Shown here piece by piece: positions 7,148 to 14,735 of a stretch of 19,324 nucleotides of DNA. Source of the DNA: an uncultured Brevinema sp. (GTDB taxonomy: Bacteria; Spirochaetota; Brevinematia; Brevinematales; Brevinemataceae); NCBI GenBank assembly GCA_947036575.1, contig CAMQSH010000019.1, forward strand, positions 1-19,324, read 5' to 3'. The notes under the pieces are model-generated. The model was given only the letters and a program-made list of their open reading frames with translations. It searched no databases and was not told where the DNA came from. The position numbers and the translations under genes were made by a program. How positions within the stretch are numbered: the stretch's first letter is position 1; each line of letters starts with the position of its first letter.

Positions 7148-8536
7148 ATGTCAAAAAAAATAAATATAGTACTACATGCACATATTCCCTATGTATTAGA
7201 AACAGAAGTTGAGTATTGGCTACACGAAGTGGTACTACATTCATATTTACCATTTTTAAATATGTTAGAGTCTCATCAAAATAAAAATATTTGTATTTCT
7301 GTTAATTTATCTCCTATATTATTAGTTCAATTATCCTCTCAATCTTTTAAAGATAATTTTGCAAAATATTTAGATATAAGAAAAAAAGTGCTTTCTATTA
7401 ATTTAGATGATAATAAGAAAAATGCAATTATAAAAAAAGACCTTCAGAAAGTACTAGAGCTAGAAAAATTTTATAAAAATTGGGATTCTGATATTATAAA
7501 AATATTTCAACATTATTCACAAATTGGAAAATTAAATATTTTAACTAGCTCTGTAACACATGCTTTTTTACCTAGTCTAATATCTTTTCCTCATGTATTA
7601 GATCTTCAAATTAAATTAGGTAAACAAATATCTGAATTATTTTTTACAGATATTAAGGGGTTTTGGAGTCCTGAGTGTGCTGTTTTTCCTGAATTAAGTA
7701 TACATTTATCAAAACATGGATTAAAATATACATTTGCCGATCCCTCTTCAAGTAGTACTCATTCTGATTATTCTCATCATAATATTAATTATATTTGTAG
7801 AGATCATCTATGCACAGCAAAAATATGGGATGCCTTTGTAGGGTATCCAGGTAATGTAGTGTATAGGGAATTTCATAAAGATTTAAAAGATGAGAGTAAA
7901 GAAATACAGACTCTTCTTGGAAAAAATAGAATTCCTTTATCCGGAGTATCAATATACGCCATTACAGATAAAAAAACGCTTATAAAAAACTTATATGAAC
8001 ATGATAAAATACAAAAACAATTACGGTTAGATACAGAAGATTTTATTAAAACATTAGATAAAATATACCAAACTAAAGATAGTGTTTCTATTTTTTTCGA
8101 TATGGAATTATTTGGACATTGGTGGAAAGAAGGTGTTGATTTTTTAGATGTATTAATAAAACAGTTACAAAATACTAATATTCAAATTACTGATGAATTT
8201 TCAGATAAATCATTGCCACTACAAGAGCCTTTGATATCTACTTGGGGGACTAATTATAATGCCGAATCGTGGATAAATCCAAAAACTAATAAAATTTGGA
8301 GTAAATTAATTCCTTCATTATATGAGTTAGAAATATTATTAAAGCATAATCAAATAATTTCCAAAGATAAAATATATTATACCTTATTAGCTCAAGCTTC
8401 GGATTGGACATTTTTAATTACTAAAGATGTATTTAAAGAATATTCTGAAAAAATGATCATACAATCTTTAAAAAAAAGCAATCAAAATGATCTTCCTAAA
8501 AAAGAAGTCTCTAATATATTATACCAAATTATTTGA
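7148..8536 (+). CDS. GH57 family glycoside hydrolase, 1,4-alpha-glucan branching enzyme-like
   Basis: The product is 462 aa and presumably cytoplasmic, with no signal peptide. Conserved GH57 regions are visible: HAHIPYV (10-16), the nucleophile region GFWSPECAVFPEL (171-183; E176), DAFVGYPGNVVYREFHKDL (228-246) and the acid/base region FFDMELFGHWWKEGVDFL (316-333; D318). A C-terminal STWGTNYNAESWINPKT and ASDWTF follow. YPGxxxYREFHKD and the ELFGHWWxEG form are characteristic of GH57 branching enzymes (AmyC/TK1436 type, about 520-570 aa) rather than 4-alpha-glucanotransferases. The protein is somewhat short and has no helix-hairpin-helix tail. Such enzymes form alpha-1,6 branches in glycogen. 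The ATG is preceded by AGAGGA. It lies just upstream of a polysaccharide-type ABC exporter that has its own promoter, so a role with exported glucan is possible but unproven. Confidence 0.87.
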   Translation: MSKKINIVLHAHIPYVLETEVEYWLHEVVLHSYLPFLNMLESHQNKNICISVNLSPILLVQLSSQSFKDNFAKYLDIRKKVLSINLDDNKKNAIIKKDLQKVLELEKFYKNWDSDIIKIFQHYSQIGKLNILTSSVTHAFLPSLISFPHVLDLQIKLGKQISELFFTDIKGFWSPECAVFPELSIHLSKHGLKYTFADPSSSSTHSDYSHHNINYICRDHLCTAKIWDAFVGYPGNVVYREFHKDLKDESKEIQTLLGKNRIPLSGVSIYAITDKKTLIKNLYEHDKIQKQLRLDTEDFIKTLDKIYQTKDSVSIFFDMELFGHWWKEGVDFLDVLIKQLQNTNIQITDEFSDKSLPLQEPLISTWGTNYNAESWINPKTNKIWSKLIPSLYELEILLKHNQIISKDKIYYTLLAQASDWTFLITKDVFKEYSEKMIIQSLKKSNQNDLPKKEVSNILYQII

Positions 8537-8544
8537 TATAACTC

Positions 8545-8573
8545 TTGTATTAAATAAAAAAAACAGTTATAAT
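8545..8573 (+). promoter_or_regulatory. Sigma-70-type promoter of the ABC exporter operon
   Basis: TTGTAT (8545-8550), a 17-bp spacer and TATAAT (8568-8573) lie in the 72-bp gap between the GH57 and permease genes, about 30 nt upstream of the permease ATG, which has an AGGGGA Shine-Dalgarno. The -10 overlaps an inverted repeat TATAACT/AGTTATA. Confidence 0.6.
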
Positions 8574-8608
8574 ACTAAGATAAATCTTAATTTAATAGGG
8601 GATAATAA

Positions 8609-9409
8609 ATGACTTTTTTCTCAACAATGAAGCGTTTTTGTAAAGAATTTATAGAATATAAAGATTATATTTTTTACTATGTAAAAGCATTAGAAAAGGC
8701 TAAGGTATCTAACACTGCTCTTGGGTATTTATGGTGGTTTTTAGACCCTTTATTAAATATGGGAATCTATATTATTCTTGTAAGAGTAGCATTTGGGCAA
8801 AGAGATCCTAATTATCCTGTATTCTTTTTTTCAGCTATGCTTGTTTGGCGTTATTTTTCCATGTCTGTACAACAATCTACAACAAGTATAACTTCTAATA
8901 TAGCATTGTGTCGTGATAATTATGTTCCGAAATTTATTTTCCCTTTAGCTGTTTGTATTTCGTCATTAACTCCCTTCTTATTTTCTTTAGGTTTTTTAGG
9001 GATATTAATGTTCTTATATAAAATACCTTTAACTATTTATATGCTATACCTTCCTCTATTAACACTAGCTTTATTTTTACTTACTTGGGCTTGTTCTATG
9101 ATTGTAGCTCATATTAATGTATTTATGAATGATTTTACTAATATTATTCCCCATCTTATTATGTTAGGAATGTTTGCTACCCCTATATTTTATAATATAG
9201 ATACAATTCCTCAAGAATATATATTTTTCATGAAATTAAATCCTGTAGGAATTTTGACAACAAGCTTTCGTAATATTTTTACTTATGGACAAGAACCTCC
9301 TACTATGAGATTATTATATTTAATGTTAATTACAATGTTCTTTATTGTACTAAGTATTCATGTTTTATATAAAAATGATCAAGTTTATAATAGAATAAAC
9401 GCTAGATAA
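8609..9409 (+). CDS. Polysaccharide/teichoic-acid-type ABC exporter permease (Wzm/TagG-like)
   Basis: The product is 266 aa with six predicted membrane segments, the normal layout for an ABC-2 permease. Hydrophobic stretches lie at about 47-66, 72-92, 110-136, 141-165, 172-194 and 236-254. Family features include the N-terminal amphipathic region leading into ALGYLWWFLDPLLNMGIYIILV, the motif RDNYVPKFIFPLA on the third membrane region boundary, and NPVGILTTSFRNIFTYG before the last helix. The permease forms a dimeric channel for a lipid-linked glycan. It overlaps the ATPase gene by one base (TAATG), which indicates a translational pair. No glycosyltransferase genes are nearby, so the exported glycan cannot be named. 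Gene names wzm/tagG are only family analogies. Confidence 0.88.
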   Translation: MTFFSTMKRFCKEFIEYKDYIFYYVKALEKAKVSNTALGYLWWFLDPLLNMGIYIILVRVAFGQRDPNYPVFFFSAMLVWRYFSMSVQQSTTSITSNIALCRDNYVPKFIFPLAVCISSLTPFLFSLGFLGILMFLYKIPLTIYMLYLPLLTLALFLLTWACSMIVAHINVFMNDFTNIIPHLIMLGMFATPIFYNIDTIPQEYIFFMKLNPVGILTTSFRNIFTYGQEPPTMRLLYLMLITMFFIVLSIHVLYKNDQVYNRINAR

Positions 9410-10164
9410 TGGAGACAAAAAATATGTATGAAAATATCATTGAAGCTAAAGACCTTAAATTAACCTACACTATTCGAAGTAGTTTTAGTCTAAAAAAAAT
9501 ATTTACAAAAACATCATTAGATTCACAAATAACAAAGATAGAAGCCCTAAAAGGTGTGTCTTTTAAATTAAAAAAGAGTAAAAATTTAGGTATTATAGGA
9601 ACAAATGGTTCAGGTAAGTCAACTTTATTAAGAGTATTGTCAAAAACTTTTGCTCCTGACACAGGATCATTGATGATTAACGCAAAAAAAACACAGCTAC
9701 TTACTCTAGGGGCTGGATTTGTTGAAGATTTATCAGGTAGAGAGAATTTATATTTAAATGCTTTGTTATTAGGAATTTCTAAAAATGATCTTAATAATGG
9801 ATTAGTTGAAGAAATTATAGAATTTTCAGAGCTAGGGAAATTTATTGAATTACCTATGTATACCTATTCAAGTGGTATGAAGTCTCGGCTCACATTTTCT
9901 GTAGCAGCGTGTATTCAACCAGATTTACTTCTTTTAGATGAGGTTTTTAGTGTAGGTGATGCACATTTTAAAGCTAAGAGTACAGAACGTATAAAAGAAA
10001 TGATTAATTCTCAAAATTCTGTTATTATGATTTCTCATGATACAAAAGCTATTGAAGAACATTGTGAAAATGCTTTATGGCTTCATTTAGGTGAAGTAAA
10101 GATGGAAGGGAATTCTAAGGATGTTATGAAAGAATATTTAGAGTTTACAAAATTTATCAAATAA
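9409..10164 (+). CDS. ABC exporter ATPase (Wzt/TagH-like), no C-terminal glycan-binding domain
   Basis: The product is 251 aa and contains only the nucleotide-binding domain. Visible motifs are Walker A GTNGSGKST (64-72), LGAGFVEDLSGRENLYLNALLLG (100-122, typical of polysaccharide exporter ATPases), signature YSSGM (153-157), Walker B LLLLDE (173-178) and the H-loop histidine H210 in ISHD. An extended N-terminal linker (about 20-45) precedes Walker A, as in TagH/Wzt-type proteins. The extra C-terminal carbohydrate-recognition domain of O9a-type Wzt is absent, so export probably does not depend on recognition of a modified chain end. The ATG at 9409 overlaps the permease stop. The in-frame ATG at 9424 (Met6) has GGAG at 9411-9414 and is an equally good or better start. 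Confidence 0.9.
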   Translation: METKNMYENIIEAKDLKLTYTIRSSFSLKKIFTKTSLDSQITKIEALKGVSFKLKKSKNLGIIGTNGSGKSTLLRVLSKTFAPDTGSLMINAKKTQLLTLGAGFVEDLSGRENLYLNALLLGISKNDLNNGLVEEIIEFSELGKFIELPMYTYSSGMKSRLTFSVAACIQPDLLLLDEVFSVGDAHFKAKSTERIKEMINSQNSVIMISHDTKAIEEHCENALWLHLGEVKMEGNSKDVMKEYLEFTKFIK

Positions 10165-10175
10165 AAGAGGGCATT

Positions 10176-10814
10176 TTGGACAGATATAATTTATTAAAAT
10201 TTTATTATGTTTTTTTATTAACCATTCCTGTTTTTAGTAATGTAAATGATTCTTATCAAAAAAAAGAATATGGGATAGTCTTAAGAGAGAGTTCTCTATT
10301 ATTAGAAAAAACTTTTAAAAATATACTCTCTGAAAGTTATAAAGAACTTCCTTTTTCTCGACAAATGACAGCAAGTAATCATACTTACTCCTTTGATTTA
10401 CAAAAAAATCATGTGAATTATAATACAGAAATAGAATATGTTTTTAATTATGATGCAAAAAACAAATTAAAAATATCCCTAGTTTACTCAGCTGAGGAAG
10501 TTAGTTATTATAAAACATATATTAATAATGCAAAATATTCTACAGTGAGTGGTGATATTCCAACATACCCATTAAAAAAATCCAATCAAGGATTTTATTT
10601 GTGGAATATTAGTGAATCAACAGTTTATTATGTTTATCAATTTGATTCAGATAAAAACAATCCCATAGAATCAATAAATATAATCCCAGGATTGTTATTT
10701 AAAATACAATTTAATAAAAATAGTAAACATAGTGATTCTCTTGATAATATAATTAATCAATTAATCTCAAATACAAATTGGAAAAATTTAGAACAACTAT
10801 ATGCATTAAATTAA
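10176..10814 (+). CDS. Putative secreted protein of unknown function
   Basis: The product is 212 aa and I do not recognise it. The probable start is a TTG codon at 10176 with AGAGGG just upstream; no ATG fits the signal sequence. The N-terminus has a short charged region, a hydrophobic core (LLKFYYVFLLTIPVF) and a possible cleavage near residue 21-24, so it is probably exported; there is no lipobox cysteine. The rest is Tyr/Asn/Lys-rich and looks mostly beta-stranded, with many alternating hydrophobic segments (for example KLKISLVYSAEEVSYYKTYI). It starts 11 bp after the ATPase gene, so it is probably co-transcribed with the exporter pair and may act in the envelope in the same process. The last codons form one arm of a terminator hairpin. 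Confidence 0.72.
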   Translation: MDRYNLLKFYYVFLLTIPVFSNVNDSYQKKEYGIVLRESSLLLEKTFKNILSESYKELPFSRQMTASNHTYSFDLQKNHVNYNTEIEYVFNYDAKNKLKISLVYSAEEVSYYKTYINNAKYSTVSGDIPTYPLKKSNQGFYLWNISESTVYYVYQFDSDKNNPIESINIIPGLLFKIQFNKNSKHSDSLDNIINQLISNTNWKNLEQLYALN

Positions 10815-10831
10815 TGTTATGTAGTTGTTCT
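10790..10831. terminator. Terminator hairpin embedded in the 3' ends of two convergent genes
   Basis: Arms AGAACAACTA (10790-10799) and TAGTTGTTCT (10822-10831) are perfect complements, with a nested CATTA/TAATG pairing inside. The plus strand continues TTTTTC and the minus strand TAAATTTTT, so it can act in both directions. The stop codons of the two converging genes (10812-10814 and 10817-10819) lie in the loop region, so both arms are coding. Confidence 0.75.
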
Positions 10832-12220
10832 TTTTCGAATATCTTGAAAACTTTCTGTATAGATAATTGGTTCTGATAACTCACTATCCCATTGATAATG
10901 AGTTACCCAATCTGTATCATCAACAACATTTTGAGGATTGTAAGATTCTTTATCTTGTTGTGTTACAGGGATTTTTCTAATATCTCTCCATTCATCATTC
11001 TGTTTAAGTTTATACATTTTCATAGACCAGCTCATTGAATCTCTATTCAAATTTTGTAACAAACCGCCACCCATACCAAAAGAGACATTTTCTACAGAAT
11101 ATTTATGCTCGAGAATGGCATCTATTAATGTGGATATACGCTCTATATTCATACCATCACCTTGAATAATTCTAATAGTATTCAAAACTTTATATCCCTT
11201 TTCATTGGTAGTATATCCCCAAGATTTAGAAAGAGAGTTTAATGCATAAAGGACAACTTCTACAGGATCTCCTGAATCTGGACGTACAACGGGAAAGAGA
11301 TTTGCATCTTGGATAGCTTTGATAATTTGAGGATCTCCCCAAAGTTTATCAACTGTATAAAAATAATCGTAAGAATCCGAAACAAAGGCAAAAACACTAT
11401 CCCCATGTTTTTTACATGTTTCTATCATATTGAGTAAAGCTTCCCTTTCTCCAACATGCTTATTACCCCAACTGGTAACAGTGCTATGTTCTGATGCAGT
11501 GATGGAATTTGCTAGTTCTCTGATAGGAATATTGTATAATTTATATCCTAAATATACAGCTTCCATAGTATCTGTTCCTAGAAAATTCAACAAATGCGCT
11601 AAACCACCAATACTAGCACTTTCTCCAGAAGTAGCACCCCTTGCTCCAAAATCATGTAATTGATTTTTTAAAGTACTATAATTTTCTATAGAAACACTAG
11701 TCTTATGAGCTTTGAGTAAATCTTGTTTTACATTATATGAGATAGTGGCAACGGTTGAAGGGTACCATATAGAACGTTGAAGAGCTGTCTCAATAAATCC
11801 TGGTAACCACACCAGATCTAGATCATCTACAGAAATAATAAATACAGGTATATTATACTTATTTAAAATAGAGCCTTCTTTGACTCCAACTATTTTTATA
11901 GGGAGTAAACCTTTATATTTGGAGACTATTTTTTTAAACCCTTCTTCAGGAAATGTTGTAGAAACACCATCTAGATTGAAAAATTTCCATATATTTTTAG
12001 TATCTTCAATATCTTGATAAGTAAGAGGTTTCTTGAGATATTTTTCGATAAAATATTTAATTCCAAAAACAATATAGTTTTCATTTTCAAGTCTTAGCGA
12101 GTGTCTTGGAGCAATATAAAAACGAACAGCTTGCGTATTTTTTGGCAATTGTAAAAAATGGCTTACTTTGTAAGCATCTGTAGCAAAACTTTGTAAAATA
12201 TTAGTGCTAAATAATAACAT
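10817..12220 (-). CDS. nadV: Nicotinamide phosphoribosyltransferase (NAMPT/NadV)
   Basis: The product is 467 aa, close to the 460-490 aa of known NAMPT enzymes. It condenses nicotinamide with PRPP to give NMN, the first step of two-step NAD salvage. Visible features are NILQSFATDAYKVSH at the N-terminus (tyrosine of the stacking region), LHDFGARG (188-195; D190 contacts nicotinamide), the phosphorylated histidine in ASEHSTVTSWG (242-252; H245), PVVRPDSGDP (310-319), IIQGDGMN (351-358) and FGMGGGLLQNLNRDS (381-395). These distinguish it from nicotinate phosphoribosyltransferase (PncB). The ATG has AAGGA upstream and a TTGATT-N17-TATACT promoter. It appears to be transcribed alone; the adenylyltransferase partner (NadM/NadD) is not in the window. 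NadV is patchily distributed in bacteria and phages, so transfer is possible, but base composition resembles its neighbours. Confidence 0.95.
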   Translation of the reverse strand: MLLFSTNILQSFATDAYKVSHFLQLPKNTQAVRFYIAPRHSLRLENENYIVFGIKYFIEKYLKKPLTYQDIEDTKNIWKFFNLDGVSTTFPEEGFKKIVSKYKGLLPIKIVGVKEGSILNKYNIPVFIISVDDLDLVWLPGFIETALQRSIWYPSTVATISYNVKQDLLKAHKTSVSIENYSTLKNQLHDFGARGATSGESASIGGLAHLLNFLGTDTMEAVYLGYKLYNIPIRELANSITASEHSTVTSWGNKHVGEREALLNMIETCKKHGDSVFAFVSDSYDYFYTVDKLWGDPQIIKAIQDANLFPVVRPDSGDPVEVVLYALNSLSKSWGYTTNEKGYKVLNTIRIIQGDGMNIERISTLIDAILEHKYSVENVSFGMGGGLLQNLNRDSMSWSMKMYKLKQNDEWRDIRKIPVTQQDKESYNPQNVVDDTDWVTHYQWDSELSEPIIYTESFQDIRKRTTT

Positions 12221-12258
12221 ATAAATTTGTCCTTATCTTGTTAATATAATAATAATAT

Positions 12259-12287
12259 AGTATAATATAATTGTATATAAAAATCAA
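12259..12287 (-). promoter_or_regulatory. Sigma-70-type promoter of the NAMPT gene
   Basis: Minus strand: TTGATT (complement of 12282-12287), 17-bp spacer, TATACT (complement of 12259-12264). This leaves a leader of about 30 nt. Confidence 0.55.
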
Positions 12288-12303
12288 GAATTCAACCTGA
12301 GTC

Positions 12304-12344
12304 TGTTAGATATTAGTGAAATAATTGTTATATAATATCTAACA
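12304..12344. promoter_or_regulatory. 12-bp inverted repeat around the -10 region upstream of the LysM gene
   Basis: TGTTAGATATTA (12304-12315) and TAATATCTAACA (12333-12344) are perfect inverted repeats separated by 17 bp (29 bp centre to centre, close to three helical turns). A TATAAT word (12331-12336) overlaps the right arm, with no good -35. It could be an operator for a dimeric regulator or an mRNA hairpin; the sequence does not decide between these. Confidence 0.5.
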
Positions 12345-12390
12345 AATGCCGATACATACTATAATAAAATTTATATTTTGTGGAGTTTTT

Positions 12391-13965
12391 ATGTTCCTTA
12401 TTACTTTTATCTCTTTATTTTTGCTAACTTCAAATGTCTATTCCAGTAATTATACTATTCAAAAAAATGAATCATTATGGGTAATTGCTGATAAACAAGA
12501 TATTGCATTATCTGATTTAAGAAAATTAAATGATTTATATAGTGATAATATATTAATTGGTCAAAAAATCTATGTTCCTTCTTCTATTTCTAATTATACA
12601 GTAAAAACAGGAGATACTTTTCAAAGTATAGCAAGTACTTTTGATACTCAGGTCAAACATATTGTTACCTTGAACAATCTTTCTGAAAATCATGTTATTG
12701 AAGGGCAAGTATTGCGAATTCCTATGACAAAGGATACTCCTATTGTCGTGACAAAAGTAACTCCTCTACCTATAAAAACACAATCTATAACTTACAGGGT
12801 CAAAAGAGGTGATACACTAGGTGGAATTGCCTTAAAATACAAAACAACAGTACCTAAGCTAAGACAATTAAATCAAAAAAAATCTAGTTCTAGTTCTATT
12901 TATATTGGTGAAAAATTAATTGTTGGTAATAAAGTTATTCCTCAACAAACTAAAACTCCTTCTACCACTACAAAAATAATTCATAAAGTTAGATCTGGTG
13001 AAACATTAGGTCAAATTTCTATTGATTATGGTGTATCCTTAAAAGATATTTTGAATTGGAATAAAAAAAACAAGACGAGTGTTTATGTCAATGAAAAATT
13101 GACCATTTATTCTAAAAATATAAAAAATAATACCAAGTCTAATACTAAGTATAAAAATATTAAATATACAGTAAGAAGGGGGGAAAATCTTTCTTATATT
13201 GCAGCAAAATTTGGAACTAGTTCTTCTCAAATCAAAAAAAATAACAAAAAAAATAGTGATAAGATATTAGTAGGAGAAATTTTAAATATTTCTGTAAAAG
13301 TTACTAAAGATTTAGAACATTCTTCTAAAAATCGGACTGTAAACACAAAATTAATTAGATATAAAGTGAAAAGAGGGGATACCTTAGATGATATTGCCAT
13401 CAAAAATAAAGTCTCTCGATCCCAGTTGTTATCTTGGAATAATAAAAGAAATACTCGTATTTATGTAGGTGAATCGTTAAAGATGTATGTTTCTAACAAA
13501 AGTACCTCAAAAACTACAACTCCAAAAAGCAGTAAAAAAGCAGAATATGTCAGAAGTAAATCTAGTACAGGGATAAAAACTAATAAATTTAAAAATGTTC
13601 CTTTACCTGTTAAATTATCTCAGGTATTATCAGCAACAACTTCTGGACGAGGAATTGATATTACATTAAAATCAAAGTCAACTTTAGAAGCGCCTATTCA
13701 AGCTACTGTACAATATGCAGGCTATATTAACACATTACAGAATGTTGTTATCTTAAAAATTTCTGAAGATAGAACTATTGTATACGCAGGTATGGACAGA
13801 TTAAATGTAAAAACAGGACAAGATATATCCAAAGGGTATACCATAGGATCTATAGGTATTAATCAAATCGATAAAACTCCTAAATTATACATGGAGATGA
13901 GAGATAAAGAAAAAATAGTAAATGCATTGTATTCTTATAAAGAATTAGCAAAAAAACAAAAATAA
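12391..13965 (+). CDS. Six-LysM protein with a catalytically dead M23/LytM domain (NlpD-like)
   Basis: The product is 524 aa from the ATG at 12391. The frame is open from an ATG at 12346, but only the later ATG has a Shine-Dalgarno (GGAG, 12382-12385) and gives a clean signal peptide (MFLITFISLFLLTSNVYS). Six LysM repeats follow, about residues 21-63, 69-111, 135-178, 198-240, 258-301 and 324-366, joined by Ser/Thr/Lys-rich linkers; LysM binds GlcNAc glycan chains. The C-terminus (about 415-515) has the M23 fold signature GRGIDITLKSKSTLEAPIQA and VKTGQDISKGYTIGSIG, but the zinc ligands are lost. The HxGID histidine is Gly, YAH is YAG, and HLHFE is KLYME. Similar inactive LytM proteins (NlpD, EnvC) activate cell-wall amidases, so a divisome/peptidoglycan role in the periplasm is likely. 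It is followed 4 nt later by rnpB. Confidence 0.88.
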   Translation: MFLITFISLFLLTSNVYSSNYTIQKNESLWVIADKQDIALSDLRKLNDLYSDNILIGQKIYVPSSISNYTVKTGDTFQSIASTFDTQVKHIVTLNNLSENHVIEGQVLRIPMTKDTPIVVTKVTPLPIKTQSITYRVKRGDTLGGIALKYKTTVPKLRQLNQKKSSSSSIYIGEKLIVGNKVIPQQTKTPSTTTKIIHKVRSGETLGQISIDYGVSLKDILNWNKKNKTSVYVNEKLTIYSKNIKNNTKSNTKYKNIKYTVRRGENLSYIAAKFGTSSSQIKKNNKKNSDKILVGEILNISVKVTKDLEHSSKNRTVNTKLIRYKVKRGDTLDDIAIKNKVSRSQLLSWNNKRNTRIYVGESLKMYVSNKSTSKTTTPKSSKKAEYVRSKSSTGIKTNKFKNVPLPVKLSQVLSATTSGRGIDITLKSKSTLEAPIQATVQYAGYINTLQNVVILKISEDRTIVYAGMDRLNVKTGQDISKGYTIGSIGINQIDKTPKLYMEMRDKEKIVNALYSYKELAKKQK

Positions 13966-13969
13966 ATAT

Positions 13970-14335
13970 ATACCAATAGTGAAAACGCTCATATTCTATA
14001 TTTTATAGATGAGAGAGGAAAGTCTGGACCTTAAAAAACCAAGAAACGGTTAAGAGCCGTCCATATAATTTTATTATATGAGGGAAAGTGTCACAGAAAA
14101 TAAACAGTGAAGTCTTTTAACAAAGACCACAATGGTGAAAAGGTGGGGTAAGAGCCTACCGCTCTTCTTATAAAAGAAGAGGCATGATAAACCCTTCTTA
14201 AGGCAAGATTAAGCAGTATGTATTTATCATTGGTTTTATGATTTCATACGGGTAGATCGCAAAAATTTTATTAGTAATAATAATAATAAGACAGATGTTT
14301 TCTTAAAAACAGAATCCGGCTTATACTATTGGTAT
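13970..14335 (+). ncRNA. rnpB: RNase P RNA (bacterial class A)
   Basis: This is the catalytic RNA that removes tRNA 5' leaders. The universally conserved parts are present: GAGAGGAAAGTCTGGACC (from about 14010; 5' P4 strand), ACAGAAA (about 14094), GGTGGGGTAAGAGCCTACCGC (about 14141; J11/12-P12 region, written here in two parts GGTGGGGTAAG and AGCCTACCGC), AGGCAAGATTAAG (about 14201), and ACAGAATCCGGCTTA (about 14310; 3' P4 strand). The ends are set by the P1 helix: ATACCAATAGT (13970-13980) pairs perfectly with ACTATTGGTAT (14325-14335). The length of about 366 nt is normal. P1 followed by TTTATTTTTT would also work as an intrinsic terminator. The gene begins 4 nt after the LysM gene stop, so its promoter must lie inside that gene or it is processed from a joint transcript. 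Confidence 0.95.
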
Positions 14336-14360
14336 TTTATTTTTTAATCGGGAGTACTAT

Positions 14361-14678
14361 ATGAGTATTAAACCTATTAATATGATGATGGCTATTACTC
14401 AATCTCAGACACTTAAGCCATTAGATTCTGATCATGATATCAAATATGCTCAGCATGCTCAAACAATTGTAAACCAAAATCAAAAAAATAAAGAATCCGT
14501 TGTACGAATACCTGATGATGAAAATCATACAGAAATTATGGATACTATTAAACAAGGCATGAATGATTTTCAAGAAGATTCAAGCTCTCAACATCATCAC
14601 AAAGAAGAAGATCTTGATATTCCTGAAAAATCTTTATTAGATGATAATAATGGACATTCTATTGATATCATAGGTTAA
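14361..14678 (+). CDS. Small acidic hydrophilic protein, function unknown
   Basis: The product is 105 aa, starting at an ATG with a GGGAG Shine-Dalgarno (about 9 nt upstream). It is very polar (Asp, Glu, His, Gln, Asn), with no signal peptide or membrane segment. The N-terminal MSIKPINMMMAITQSQTLKP, a Gln-rich region with AQHAQTIVNQNQ, then charged disordered sequence, resembles small proteins I associate with spirochaete genomes (an N-terminal I-x-P-[IL]-[ND] motif followed by a Gln/Ala-rich helix and acidic tail). This is a memory-based resemblance only. It lies just after rnpB and ends at the palindromic terminator at 14695-14724. Function not known. Confidence 0.68.
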   Translation: MSIKPINMMMAITQSQTLKPLDSDHDIKYAQHAQTIVNQNQKNKESVVRIPDDENHTEIMDTIKQGMNDFQEDSSSQHHHKEEDLDIPEKSLLDDNNGHSIDIIG

Positions 14679-14694
14679 ATATATAAATTTATAT

Positions 14695-14724
14695 AAAAAA
14701 AGAGAGTATATACTCTCTTTTTTT
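14695..14724. terminator. Bidirectional palindromic terminator
   Basis: A perfect palindrome centred at 14709/14710: seven As, GAGAGTATATACTCTC, then eight Ts. The stem-loop is followed by T-runs in both directions, serving the small acidic protein gene (plus) and the DUF302 gene (minus), which converge here. Confidence 0.85.
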
Positions 14725-14735
14725 TATAATATATT

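Noticed and set aside
12346..12390. Upstream ATG start for the LysM protein
   Set aside because: It has no Shine-Dalgarno and would bury the signal peptide behind 15 extra residues. The ATG at 12391 has GGAG at correct spacing.
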